From: Nelumbo lutea
Taxonomy: Eukaryota; Streptophyta; Magnoliopsida; Proteales; Nelumbonaceae
Assembly: GCA_022828595.1 (NCBI GenBank)
Contig: JAKGHH010000004.1
Span: forward strand, 54,586,422 to 54,650,421
DNA: 64,000 bases
Direction: 5' to 3'
Each line of letters opens with the position of its first letter. The stretch's first letter is position 1. The notes beneath the pieces were generated by a model that did not search any database, had not been told where the DNA came from, and saw nothing but the letters and a program-made list of their open reading frames with translations. The translations under genes and the position numbers were made by a program. Below are positions 46,556 to 56,639 of this stretch, in pieces.

Positions 46556-48234
46556 TAATTTAATTTATTAAATTTTTAAATAAATATTTTTCCTCTTTCT
46601 TCTTTCTTCTTCCCTTTGTTTTTTTACCTCATTTTCATATACTTTTTCCTTTTTTCTTTTGGTTTACTTTTCTTTTTTTTTTTGTTTTCTCTTTTTCTTC
46701 TTTTTCTTTTATTTATTCTCTTTTTTTTTTCTTTTATTTTTTTTTCTTTTTTTGAAAACCTTTCCCTTTATGTTTATTTTTTATTATATTTTTCTCTTTT
46801 TTTATGGATTTATGATTATTTTTTTTTACTTTTAACTTTTTTGGGAATTTTGATTATTTTATATATTTTATTTTTCTTTCCTTTTTATCCCATTTTTTAA
46901 TTCCCCTTTTTAAATTTTCTTCTTCTTACTGTTTCTCTTTCTTTTCTTTCATTTATTTTTCATCATTATAATTATTTTTATCACTTTAGATGATTTTTTT
47001 TATTTTTAATATCTGATTGACTTGATCGTTTCTTTTATCCTTGTTTCTGACTTTTGGATTTATGATTTTTAATTTTTACTATTATTTTAAATTTTTAATT
47101 AGTTTTTAATTTTTTTTTGCTTTCAATAGTTACTTTTTCCCACTTAAATGATTTCGGTTCCCTTTCCTCATCTTTCTTTTTCTTTTTGTTTTTGAATTTT
47201 GGATTTTAACTTTTTTTTGTATTTTAATTTTTTTTCTTTTTTGATATTTTGGATTTTTCTTCCAATTATTTTTTATGAATTTTGTATTTTTTATTTTTTA
47301 AAATTTCCTTGTTTTCTTATATCTTGACATGTTTCCCTTTTTTTATGTTTTATAATTCTGTTCTTTTTATTTGAATTTTGGATGTTTTTATCTTTTTTGG
47401 TATTTTGGATTTTTTTATATTGCTTTCCCCGTTTTTTGCACTATAGATTTCCCCTTTTTTTGTATTTTATATTTTTCTCTTCTTTTGAGTTTTGGACTCC
47501 CCCTTTTTTTGAGTTTTCGATTTTACCTTTTTTTTTTTAATTTTAGATTTCCCTTTTTTTGCACATTGGATTTCCCCCCGTTTTTGAATTTTGGATTTTC
47601 CTTTTTTTGTATTTTGATTTTTTCCTTTTCCTTTGGATTTTCATTTTTTATTTTCTGGATTCTGGACTTTCCCATTTTTTTATATTTTGGATTTTTTTCC
47701 TTTCTTATTTTTCTTGCATTTTTATTTCTTATTTTGGATTTTCCTTTTCCCACCCTTTTTTTTGGGGTTTTTTGAGTTTTCCATTTTTATCTTTTGGGAT
47801 TTTTTTCTTCCACTCATTTTTTTATTTGAGATTTTCCCATTTTTTATTTTTAGGTTTTTTTCCTTTTTTTTTGTAGTTTGTGTTTTACCCCTTTTTTCTT
47901 TTTGATTTTCCATATTTATTTATTTATTATTACTTTTTGGACTTTGAATTTTCCCCTTTTTTTTGTATTTTGATTTTTTTGATTTTTCTTTTTTTAGTTT
48001 GGATTTTTCCTTTTTTTTTTGCATCTTGACTTTTCCCTTTTTTTATTTTGAATTTTCCTCTTTTTATGTTTTTTTTTGGATTTAGGATTTTCCCCTTTTT
48101 TTGAATTTTGGACTTTTTTATTTTACATTTTTTTCTTTCTTTTTCTTTATTTTGACTTTTTTCTTTTTGATTTTTTCTTTAAAAACTTCCCCTTTAATTT
48201 TTCTCTCTTTGGATTTGTTGGATTTATCATTATG

Positions 48235-48266
<32 letters not shown>

Positions 48267-48620
48267 GTATATGTATATAACTTTTTATTTGATTTTTTTA
48301 TATATCTTTTTTGGGGATTCTTTTCTTTTACTCTTTTCCTTCCTTTTTCTCTTTTATCTTTCTCTTCTTTGATTTTTTGGATTTTAATTTTTTAATTTTT
48401 TTTAATTCTCATTTATGTGTATTTGTGCTTAACTAAACCTTACTACCCCTTTTGTATTTTAGTTTTTTTACCTTTTTTGTTTTACTTTTTCTTCTTTTTT
48501 TTCTTTAAATTTTTTTTATCTTATATATATTTTTTAATTTTTTTGGACTCTTAATTTTTTTTATTTATTTTTTACATTTTTTATCTTCTTATTTTTTTTT
48601 ATATTTTTATTTTATGTTAT
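46556..48620. repeat. 2-kb T-rich tract with degenerate TTTTGGATTTTCC repeats
   Basis: Nearly all bases on the plus strand are T, with few A. From 47200 to 48110 degenerate repeats of ttttgnattttggattttyccttttttt recur every 20-40 bases. Long frames on either strand (for example 46616-46900, 47371-47775) are Phe/Leu or Lys low complexity and not genes. A short (TA)n lies at 48237-48265. Confidence 0.85.
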
Positions 48621-48949
48621 TATTTTGTGTGGGCCCCACAAGGGGCATGCAAAAAATAAGGAATAAGGACAATGGGATGCTCAATCTAAATGCAAGACAA
48701 TGCAAAGTGTGCATAAATATATAAGGAATAACATAAATAAAGCAATAAATAGTAATATAGTAATAAGCAAGAAATAAGCAATAATTATTCTAAATAAAGA
48801 AAAGCAACATAAGCATGCATATATACAAGAAAAGGCTATTAACCAAATGGGCCCCATGTGGGCCCTACCTATTGTCAAAGAGATCCTTAGTAGAGTCGCC
48901 AATCTGTGAGCGTTGAAAAACGGCTCACTTTGCCACTTGGGCTGGATTT

Positions 48950-48959
48950 GGAGTCGCCA
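48950..48959 (-). promoter_or_regulatory. Ogre-type primer-site motif (tRNA-Arg-like)
   Basis: On the minus strand TGGCGACTCC matches the ten 3'-terminal bases of plant tRNA-Arg in complement; the following aaatcc does not extend the match well. Similar text (ggagtcaccaccca) occurs at 18011. In this reading the LTR would lie at 48960 upward and is cut off by the Tat fragment at about 49130. Confidence 0.45.
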
Positions 48960-49134
48960 CCCATCAAGTAGATGAAAAGGAGGTGATGGGACCTCTAGGG
49001 ATGATTTTCAAAAATGGTTTTGTTTAGATAGCAACTCCAATGCTCGAGGCACCGATTAACCAGTCCGAGTAAGTTGCGGATGGCCTCTTCTGGCTAATCT
49101 CTCGTTGCCGGTCCCCTTCGGTTGACCTTTTGCC

Positions 49135-50355
49135 TCAGTCACCCCCAACATGGGCAGGAGTTGGAGGCTGAGGCGTCCTTTCGATAGGTGCCATCCCCCT
49201 TGGCATTTGTCTCTCAAACGGCCCCTCACCTGGTGTCTTCTTTCGAGACTTCGCCTTCTCCAACAACATTTGCTTGGCGTCTAATGGCATCTTTGCAAGG
49301 AAACAAAACACACATCAGTACCTCCAAAAAGAAAAGAGAGCCGACGTGTTAAGAGCCAACAACAAGAACTCCCTTACCGAGGCAGGTACGGCTGAACCCT
49401 ACAAAAACCAAGGGAAGCTCTTCCTTCACTGGGGGCTTGGCTTGGATCATCCCTGACACACGTATGCGGGTAATCACCTTAGCTTCATCGTCCCGAAGAC
49501 AAATCTTGGTCTTCTCGATAGGCAAGCACAACTCCCCCCAACCTGATTTGAATGACGAACCCTCAAGACAAGAAATAAAGAAAAACTTCCTCTTCCAACA
49601 GTGCACCGATGAGGGGTTGTCAACGGCTCGGCCTTGCTGAGTCTGGAAGTAGTATATACCCCCTTCACAAGGGTGTGGCCTCGGCACAAACATGTGGCGA
49701 ACGATTTTTGGGATCAGCTCCACGTCCCAAAGTCGAGCCATCACTAGCATCGCAATAATGGTCCTAAGGGAGTTAGGGGCCACTTGACTAATGGAGATGC
49801 CATACCACCTCAACAACTCGGGGATGAGAGGATGGAGGGGAAACCTAAGACCGAACCCTAAGAAGTGTTGGTAAACACAGATTCCCCCTCCTCCGGTGTC
49901 CATGACCGATCACCAGTATCAGGAACCCTAAGCCTATAGGATTGAGGGATAAAGTACTTCCTTCCCAAGTTCTTCACTTGCTCGAAGCCGAGGATGCTAT
50001 TCTGCTCCGAGTGTGAAAGGCATTCTATGGTCACCCTGCAAGCCGCGTACTCGACCACTAGCCTCGGGCTAAGCTCAGGGACCTCTTCGCCCTCGACCAC
50101 ATCAAGTAATCCTGGAGACCCCTTGGCCTCTCTCGGCCTCGTAGATCTGGCACTCTCATCGAGAGACTCATCACCCCTTCGGCTGCATTAAACGCCTACT
50201 GAGGTAGTCCTCTCCCTCAGCACCTCGACCTCAATCCTCAGAGCTGGGACTTCGGGCTCACTTAACATATCACCACTACTACTGGTAGCAGACGGACTTC
50301 AGAAGGAGCTCATTCCTGAGGGATTTAGGAGTTGGTCAGAGTCTAAGTAAGACAT
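49135..50355 (-). pseudogene. antisense ORF of a Tat element (gypsy-type transposon domain) with intron
   Basis: The ATG at 50355 begins MSYLDSDQLLNPSG. Stops interrupt early codons, then a long stretch follows (50191-49862) with LSPRLVVEYAACRVTIECLS and YFIPQSYRLRVPDTGDRSW. After a frameshift near 49880 comes the domain core: FGLRFPLHPLIPELLRWYGI, QVAPNSLRTIIAMLV and CWKRKFFFISCLEGSSF. An 87-bp intron is predicted (donor GTAAGG at 49377, acceptor ...TTGCAAAG ending 49291). The last exon, MPLDAKQMLLEKAKSRKKTPG..., ends with TGA at 49135. It is better preserved than the copy at 2862. It lies antisense, before the polypurine tract and LTR at 51194-51730, as known for Retand/RIRE2-like Tat elements. 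Confidence 0.8.
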
Positions 50356-50494
50356 AGCTGCAAAAGGGTTGGTTCTCTACCTAAGAATGCGAGGTCTGTA
50401 GAAACTCTAAAGGAAATCATAATGAAAGTCAAGGCCTCTGAGAGCTAGAATGCTTGGAAGCAAATGGTGGGGGGTTAACACAATTACGTTCCCT

Positions 50495-50502
50495 ATTTAA
50501 AA
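50495..50502 (-). promoter_or_regulatory. TATA-like box of the antisense ORF
   Basis: TTTAAATA on the minus strand lies about 140 bp upstream of the ATG at 50355, comparable with the TATAAAA-to-ATG distance of the copy at 2862. Confidence 0.45.
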
Positions 50503-50509
50503 GAAAATG

Positions 50510-51193
50510 GATGGCATGGGTTGCCTCCAATCCAACGGCCATGAAGCGACCACCTCCACGGGTTAGTCAAGCGACCAACACGCGTCACTCGCCTCGGGAA
50601 GAGGAAACAACGCCAGGCGAGCCGACCGGTCCATTCTCTGCTATTTCACCCCACATTTCTTAATCGGAAGTTGTGCAACCCGGCCAGCCTGGTGCCCATC
50701 TTGAGTACAAATTTGACCTGACAATACGAGGACCCGTAGCACACACGATCTGCACCCGCCGCTGAAATCCATCCCCCACACGGGTTACGACTTATCAACA
50801 ACAAGACCCGTTCTACACGTAGTTAAGTCATGGTTGCCTATCACCAAGTGTCACCCTCTGTGACCCCAGCTGAGGCCGACGCCTCATAAAGACACACCTC
50901 GGCACCGGAAAGGCACCGGGCAGAGGGGTAAGCGCCCCTTACACCCATATCCAGCATGGACTCAAAGTTGCAAATGCTGAAGCCGAGGGCTTTGGACAAC
51001 GGAAGTCTCTATGGCGTCCCTCGGTGGAGGAGTGAAGACCAAGTCGACGCCACCACAGCCAACATTAGGTGCATCCTTTTTAGCCGAGGTCAAGGCCATC
51101 GTCGTAAAGACCCATCGATGCCTCCCCGTAAAGATGACTCACTCTCTTTGGTCGAAGCCGAGGTCTTCAGCTTAGACCTCCACCACAACCTCG
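50510..51193 (+). mobile_element. Tat 3' untranslated spacer
   Basis: GC-richer sequence between the antisense ORF promoter and the polypurine tract, with repeated gaggtc/aagccgagg words (for example cgaagccgaggtcttcagc at 51153). No gene. Confidence 0.55.
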
Positions 51194-51208
51194 AGAGTGG
51201 GGGGCAAA
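51194..51208 (+). promoter_or_regulatory. polypurine tract
   Basis: AGAGTGGGGGGCAAA directly precedes the LTR start TGATGTAGG. This is the plus-strand priming site of reverse transcription and fixes the LTR's left edge. Confidence 0.82.
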
Positions 51209-51730
51209 TGATGTAGGCACACATGGCTCAGACCAATAGCACGCACACGACTGGTGGCAGCGCTCAAGGCAGACCCAATGAGGGCGCACAAAGAGCAGAG
51301 GTTGACGCATGACATGTAGCCAAATGGCACGGCCGCATATGGCGGCTTCAGATGGCTGCGCTCCTTAGGGCCGAACCGCATTCTGACTGTTCGAGCCCAC
51401 CTACCTCTAGGCGATCTCAAGTATAAATAGGGGGCAACTCTCCCAAGGTAAACATCTAGGCTCTTGATTGTTAAGAGCTCTCTTTTTTCTTTCGTGGCCT
51501 TGCCTGAGTGTTCTCACCTTAGGCCTCGTCCACTTGGTGTTGCACCCATGCTAATTTGACCATCAGAGTCTCTGCCTCGAATTAGCTCCCAGGGTCTCTG
51601 ACTCTCTCTCTCTTCAAGTCCGGTCTACCATCCCTCGACCACTACAGGCCTCAGATTCCTCAAATTCCTTAACCAACCCTCGGCTCAAAAGCGAAATTAT
51701 AATGTTACCCTCAGCCCATTCTGACTGACA
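51209..51730 (+). mobile_element. Tat 3' LTR, complete
   Basis: It starts TGATGTAGGCACAC and ends about ...ctgactgacA. Length is about 522 bp. A TATA box TATAAATA (51422-51429) is intact. It aligns with 26676-27097 and, in reverse complement, its first 81 bp align with 26171-26251. Its 3' end lies about 300 bp upstream of the snoRNA locus 2 TATA box. Confidence 0.85.
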
Positions 51731-51764
51731 ATAATAGTGAATAGTGAATGTTAAATAAAATATT

Positions 51765-51975
51765 TCATTTTTTCTATCAATGGCGATACAAAAAAGTAAG
51801 ATAGGTCCAATACAAATTTCTGATTTCCACTTCAGAGCTATAAACATTAAAAAAATAAAAAATTCACACTCTATACACCCATTCCCGCCATGAATTGCAT
51901 CAATTCCGAGCTGGTACCTACACAACGAATTGGGCTGAATCTTCGTTCTTCCGATATCAGACAATATGTAAAGTT
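51765..51975 (+). promoter_or_regulatory. upstream region of snoRNA locus 2, duplicated at 58.55 kb
   Basis: The segments agataggtccaatacaaattt...gatttccact and aattgggctgaatcttcgttcttcc...agtttaaaa align with 58577-58760. It holds TTGGGCT, matching the plant 'site II' TGGGCY element found in promoters of ribosomal and nucleolar genes. The duplication supports a conserved promoter module. Confidence 0.55.
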
Positions 51976-52036
51976 TAAAAAATTTATCAAAAAAAATCCT
52001 AAAACCTGGGCATAGTTATAAGAGATTTGCCCATCT

Positions 52037-52047
52037 TATAAATATCC
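52037..52047 (+). promoter_or_regulatory. TATA box of snoRNA locus 2
   Basis: TATAAATATCC, the same as at locus 1 (TATAAATATCC at 13001). Both are followed by an aaaacctaa phrase within 40 bp and a pyrimidine-rich leader. Confidence 0.78.
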
Positions 52048-52439
52048 GTAGAGGGTAGAGGAGAAAACCTAAGCACCCGGTCCAGCCGCTGATTCCATTT
52101 CCTCCTCCTCGTCTATTTCTCCTCTTCTCCGTGCTCGTTATCGCCGCAGAACAGGCTCCCGTCTTCTTCTCACTTGTCTGTCTTTCCTCCCCACCTGCGA
52201 ATATCTGTTTGGGGAGCTCTTGCTTCCTTCACCGAACCTCTTCTCCCTCCAACCCACAAAAGTCCGCACACTCATCGAACCCAGCTGACCTTTTGGACTG
52301 AGGAGTCACAACCCCGTCCTCTCTTCACCTCCACACCCTGGCACGAACCTCAGTGCTGCACCTCGATTCGAACGACGCAACCCCCCCTCTCTCTGTCTCC
52401 AGTAAGGCCTCTCGTTTTTATTTGAGATATTCTTCCGCA

Positions 52440-53460
52440 TGGAGTCTTATTAACTGATCTTCAGCAGCCATTGAAACTGAGCTGTGGTCGATTGGTCAGA
52501 GTTTATCTCATGGAAAAATACCCCATTACCCCATTTGCACGTCTGTCACAGCACCACCGATTTGGGTCCATTTAACTCTAATGTTATAGTCTCCATGCCA
52601 CAAATCCACGAGCATCGACGTTCTACTCTGTTTGAATAAAACCCAATCAAATACAGCTGCATGCAAAATTCAGATTCCCAGCTATTCAGTGGTTTTCATA
52701 CTTTATTTTATTTCTTTTTCGTGGTTTATCCATGAATCTTGCGTTTATAGAGATTGAGTTGCATAGTGGAGGACGGTTACTCAGGAGTAATCGGCTTCTT
52801 TACGCTGGATTTGCCTTGATGTTTGTTCAATTCCTGAAACGGTTTCATGGTTGAAAGTATACTGGCATCGCTCACAGGATTAGCGTTTCTTTCGCTCTTT
52901 TTATTCGTTAATAAATTCGATCTTAATGTAGATTCAGATTTTAGTCATGGACTAACAATAGGTAGCCAAATGCTGATCTTCTTTTAAGGGGAAGGTCGAA
53001 ACAGATGACTGCTTTTGACTATGCCCATTTTTACACTGGAGAAATTATCTCATATCTGTTTCATTATGGAAAAATACATGCCTTCCTCGTCTGTTATTAT
53101 GTTGAAGTTTTTCATGCCATGCTGCAAATATACTCATCTCCACTTTCAAGAGTATGTATTCGTGAATCATGAATTTATGATGCATTATTACCTCTTATGA
53201 TTTAGAAATGGAGGCTTTTTCCTTCAGATTTCTTTTACATATTCATGAATCATGATGCATTATAACCTCTAAATCATAATGCTTTTTTTCCTTCATGAAC
53301 TTACGATTCATTATAACCTCTTATGGTTTAGAATTGAAGGCCTTTTGTTTCTTCGGATTTCCTTTAAATGTTATGCTTAGATTTCGTAGAAGGATATAAT
53401 GTCACTTCACGTCAGATGACCATTCTTTATGATTGTGCTTCTATTAAATTTATAGACGCT
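52440..53460. other. first intron-like part of locus 2, with a ~127-bp duplication
   Basis: No snoRNA boxes were recognised. At 53165 and 53293 similar blocks occur (catgaatttatgatgcattattacctcttatg.tttagaaatgg and catgaacttacgattcattataacctcttatggtttagaattga), i.e. a diverged tandem duplication of about 127 bp. An atgatgcattata palindrome lies between them. Confidence 0.5.
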
Positions 53461-53464
53461 TCAG

Positions 53465-53538
53465 GGTTCTATGATGGCATGGAATCATCAGAGCTGATTG
53501 TCTCATATGATGTAAAATGCAAGCATTTTCTGAGGACC
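53465..53538 (+). ncRNA. C/D box snoRNA A6 with a different 18S guide
   Basis: The terminal stem GGTTCT (53465-53470) pairs with AGGACC (53533-53538) through one wobble. Box C ATGATGG follows at 53471, D' CTGA (53494-53497), C' TGATG (53508-53512), D CTGA (53530-53533). The backbone is that of family A. The guide before D' is AATCATCAGAG instead of AATCTTTGAGAC, and is complementary to CTCTGATGATT in plant 18S rRNA (before ...CATGATAACTCGACGG; sequence from memory). The rule of five would place methylation on the G of CTCTG. All boxes are intact, so this is a retargeted paralogue rather than simple decay. Confidence 0.75.
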
Positions 53539-53623
53539 AAATTTAATCTTGCACTATAGATTTTCGTTTATATATTTTTCTTTGTTAAATTGGATTTGAG
53601 GGGGTAATTTCATTTGTTATTTA

Positions 53624-53742
53624 GGCTCAGTTTGGAAGGAGTACAAATATAAATGTGTAAAGTACAAAACCTTGTATTTTGTATTATTTTATATGTATTT
53701 GCAATCTACAGATTTGTATTTGCACTCCTTCCAAACTGAGCC
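53624..53742. mobile_element. Tourist-like MITE with TTA target duplication
   Basis: The left TIR GGCTCAGTTTGGAAGGAGT pairs with the right end ACTCCTTCCAAACTGAGCC without mismatch over 19 bp. TTA flanks both sides (53621-53623, 53743-53745). At 119 bp it is a PIF/Harbinger-derived MITE that folds into a long hairpin. It sits inside the snoRNA transcript, between A6 and B4. Confidence 0.93.
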
Positions 53743-53853
53743 TTAGTTATCTTTGAGTGATTCTAGAGTTATCTATTGTGTGTGTCTCAATTGTTTTACT
53801 ATTTGTTATTTACAATATTTCTATTTCACGTTCAGTTCATTGACTGCTTTGTT

Positions 53854-53935
53854 CTTATGAGCAATGTTTTCTGACCAGTGTTTTCTCCGTTAATTAATTA
53901 ATGGAAGTGCAGCATAGAAATCTATATGTGATCTT
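53854..53935 (+). pseudogene. degenerate C/D snoRNA B4
   Basis: The 3' half (aatggaagtgcagcatagaaatctatatgtgatcttcttag) is alignable to family B. Box C is lost, and C' (TGATGG) has become taatgg. Box D reads tgtgatc instead of tctgatc. Confidence 0.6.
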
Positions 53936-54537
53936 CTTAGTTCATTTATGTTTCCTTTCACTTCCTAATATTTTTTTTAAGAATAATCTTCTTTTTTATG
54001 TTATTAAAATCTAGAAGAATTGGCCATTTTTAGCTATAAATATTTATTTTATTCCAGTGCCATTCATTAATTCTCTTTTGTTATCATCTGATTGAGTACT
54101 ATAAGTTGTGAATCAGCTTGACTGTGCTGGTGAATCAATCAAAACTAAATAAAGCTAAAGCAGAAAGGTTGGCGAGTGAGATGCTCAATTTTATTGTGCA
54201 CTTCTTTAAACCCTCCTGTTTTCGGGTATGCTTCTTCATTTTTTGTTTTGATGAATGGTAGTTTCTTCATATTTCCTTTAAACCATCCAAAAAAGTACTA
54301 TTTTAAAATGTAAGACCAGTAAATAAATAACTTTAAAATAAACCAGCACCTAAATTTTAGTTCAGAACCTAGTAGACATGGATGTTGAGTGTATTGGATG
54401 TAGATTTTAAACTGTCCAGATTTTGTGATAGAATATGGATAAATTTTGCATTTCTTGATGGGTATTCATGGCTAGTTCAGTGCAGAGATTAGTTTACAAT
54501 AGTTTTTTAATCAATCATTAGGGTTTACTATGACAAT

Positions 54538-54676
54538 AGCCTCCTGATGGGGTCCCTTTCTCTGCATTTTTTTGAGACAGGGCCTTGGTAATGCATGAGA
54601 GGCTTAGATTTCATGCAGGAATGTTGAGTCGCTGCACCCTTGTTTTTTCTCCAGGTTGAGCGAATAATGCCCTTCA
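54538..54676 (+). ncRNA. candidate H/ACA snoRNA X2
   Basis: Same fold as X1. AGCCTC (54538-54543) pairs with GAGGCT (54599-54604), enclosing CCCTTTCTC/GAGACAGGG. After the linker tagatttca, TGCAGG (54614-54619) faces CCTTCA (54671-54676), with one mismatch. The inner stem CGCTGCACC.../...AGGTTGAGCG is unchanged from X1. The loops and pockets are the best-kept parts between X1 and X2, as expected for a functional RNA. Confidence 0.45.
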
Positions 54677-54744
54677 AAATCTTGTCAATGTTTGTTGCAT
54701 AAATTTATTTATTTATTTATTTTATTTCGTTTTTATAAATTTTG

Positions 54745-54825
54745 GGATCCTATGATGGCATGGAAATCTTTGAGACCTGATTGTCATATTTGATGAAAAA
54801 CGTAAGCATTTTTTTCTGAGGATCC
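54745..54825 (+). ncRNA. C/D box snoRNA A2, predicted 18S Cm38 guide
   Basis: Stem GGATCCT (54745-54751)/AGGATCC (54819-54825). C ATGATGG, D' CTGA (54777-54780), C' TGATGA (54791), D CTGA (54816-54819). Guide AATCTTTGAGAC is identical to A1. All boxes intact; the best copy in the window. Confidence 0.87.
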
Positions 54826-55077
54826 TAAAGGAGCTAAAATCACTATATTCTTTTTACTTCTTTTATTTAGTTTCAGCTTTATTGCCACTATTTGGTTTTC
54901 ATTCTGTTGTTTATTCATTTTTTCTTTCTTCACTCTGACTATTTTTGGTAATTTATCATTTCTATATAATTATATATTGTGTAGTCTATTCTGTCTCTTA
55001 GTATTTGATTTTTTTTTTGGTTTTTTAACAATTTAGTTTCAATGTCAGTTCTGTTTTTCTTGGTTTAATTGGATTAT

Positions 55078-55165
55078 TTGGTGATGAAATATGCACTGGG
55101 CTCTGAGCAGATTTTCTTTCTGCTAATTGATGGAAATGCTGCCTAGAAAGCTCTATCTGATCTTC
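55078..55165 (+). ncRNA. C/D box snoRNA B5, intact boxes
   Basis: C TGATGA (55082-55087), D' CTGA (55103-55106), C' TGATGG (55128-55133), D CTGA (55157-55160). The inner GCAGA...TCTGC stem is present. Guides: tatgcactgggct before D' and gcctagaaagctctat before D. The second guide differs by one base from B2 and B6. No target recognised. Confidence 0.74.
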
Positions 55166-55636
55166 TAGTTCGTATATGTTTCTTTTGAATTCTCTTGTTT
55201 TTAAGATTTTCATTTTCTTGCTCAATATTTTTAAACTTCATTATTGTCCCAATTGTGCTGCAGAATTGTCAGCCTTGGCTTGTTGTTACTGTGAATTATA
55301 GTCTAGTATTCTGTTCTTTCTTTCTTGTCACCTGTTTTGTAGAAGTTAATCCGAAAAAAGATCATCCAAAACCTAGAATATGAACTTAGAATTGGGATTT
55401 ATGGAGTATTTCGTTTAAAGTGATGAGCATGAGTTTCGAAATAGAGTTCTCAATTTCTTGTACGCTTAAGAACCTAGCAGACTTGTATGTTGATTTTTTA
55501 TGATGAGTGTATTGGATGAGATTTCAAACTGTGCAGATTGTGATTGAATATGGAGAAATGCTGCATTTCTTGATGGGTATACATGGGTACTATAGAGCAG
55601 AGATTAGTGTACAATGTTTTTTTACTCATTCATTGG

Positions 55637-55760
55637 GGTTTACTATGACAATAAGCTCTTGATGGGGTCCCTTTCTCTGCATGATTTTTAGACAGGGCCT
55701 CAATTATGTATGAGAGGCTTGGATTTCATGCAGCAATTTTGAGTTGCTCCACCATTGCTT
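55637..55760 (+). ncRNA. X3, decayed copy of the H/ACA-like block
   Basis: Aligns with X1 and X2 (gctcttgatggggtccctttctctgcatg, then agacagggcctc, gagaggcttggatttcatgcagcaattttgagttgct). The first stem is weakened and the second-hairpin 3' arm is missing. Probably non-functional. Confidence 0.45.
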
Positions 55761-55782
55761 TTTCTTTCATGTAAATTTTGTG

Positions 55783-55859
55783 ATCCTATGATGGCATGGA
55801 ATCTTTGAGATCTGATCTTCATATCTGATGAAGAACATAAGTGTTTTTTGTCTGAGGAT
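55783..55859 (+). ncRNA. C/D box snoRNA A3 (shortened stem)
   Basis: Stem ATCCT (55783-55787)/AGGAT (55855-55859). C ATGATGG, D' CTGA (55812-55815), C' TGATG (55826-55830), D CTGA (55852-55855). The guide reads AATCTTTGAGAT, so the base next to D' now pairs by wobble with 18S. Possibly still active. Confidence 0.72.
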
Positions 55860-56101
55860 AGGGAACTAATACCATTATTTCCTTTTTACCATTTGTTTAA
55901 TTTCAGCTTTATTGTGGCTATTTGGTTTCCATTCTGTTGTTTATTCATTTTGTTCTTCACTTTAACTATTTTTGGTAATTTATCATTTTTATAGCATTGT
56001 AGATTGTGCTGTTCTGTCTCTTAATATTTGATCTTTTTAGTTTTTTTTTTAACAATTTAATTTGAATGTCTCTTCTGTTTTTCTTGGTCTAATTGGATTA
56101 T

Positions 56102-56189
56102 TTGGTGATGAAATATGCACTGGGCTCTGAGCAGTTACTTTCTGTGCTAATTGATGGAAATGCAGCCTGGAAAGCTATATCTGATCTTC
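56102..56189 (+). ncRNA. C/D box snoRNA B6, intact boxes
   Basis: C TGATGA (56106-56111), D' CTGA (56127-56130), C' TGATGG (56152-56157), D CTGA (56181-56184). Guides tatgcactgggct and tggaaagctatat. Same family as B2 and B5. Confidence 0.74.
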
Positions 56190-56639
56190 ATATTCCACGT
56201 ATTTCTGAGTTTCCTTTTTTTTCAATTTTTATCTTATTTTTTTCTAATATTAAAATGTAAGCATTGGTTATTTGTATTGTATGGTTACTAATTTAAGTTC
56301 TCTTATTTTTGGGTCAGTTTATATTTCCTTAAAGCATTCTAACAGAGCACTATATTAAAATGTAAAACCTGTAAATAAAGATCATTCATGGAAAAATGTA
56401 AAACCAATAAATAAGAACCTTCAAAATTAGTCATGCATCGAGAACCTCTTTCGATGAATGAAAACAACAGTACCAAGATGTTCCCAATGCACTTCTGTAG
56501 TGTTGTGAGGACAATTTTGTGATTACTAAATCTGATCTCAATTTTGTGATGGAATATGAAGGAATGCTGCATTTCTTGATGGGTTTCAATAGAAGAGATC
56601 AGGGTACAGTCTATTTTTTTTTTCAAATCAACCACTGGG

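Noticed and set aside
47371..47905. Phe-rich 'membrane protein' frames in the T-rich tract
   Set aside because: Homopolymer composition alone explains them. No codon bias or start context, and the complementary strand is equally open (Lys-rich).
52174..52425. Short protein encoded by the locus 2 leader
   Set aside because: The frame is Pro/Ser/Thr-rich because of pyrimidine richness, and the aligned leader of locus 1 has no corresponding frame.
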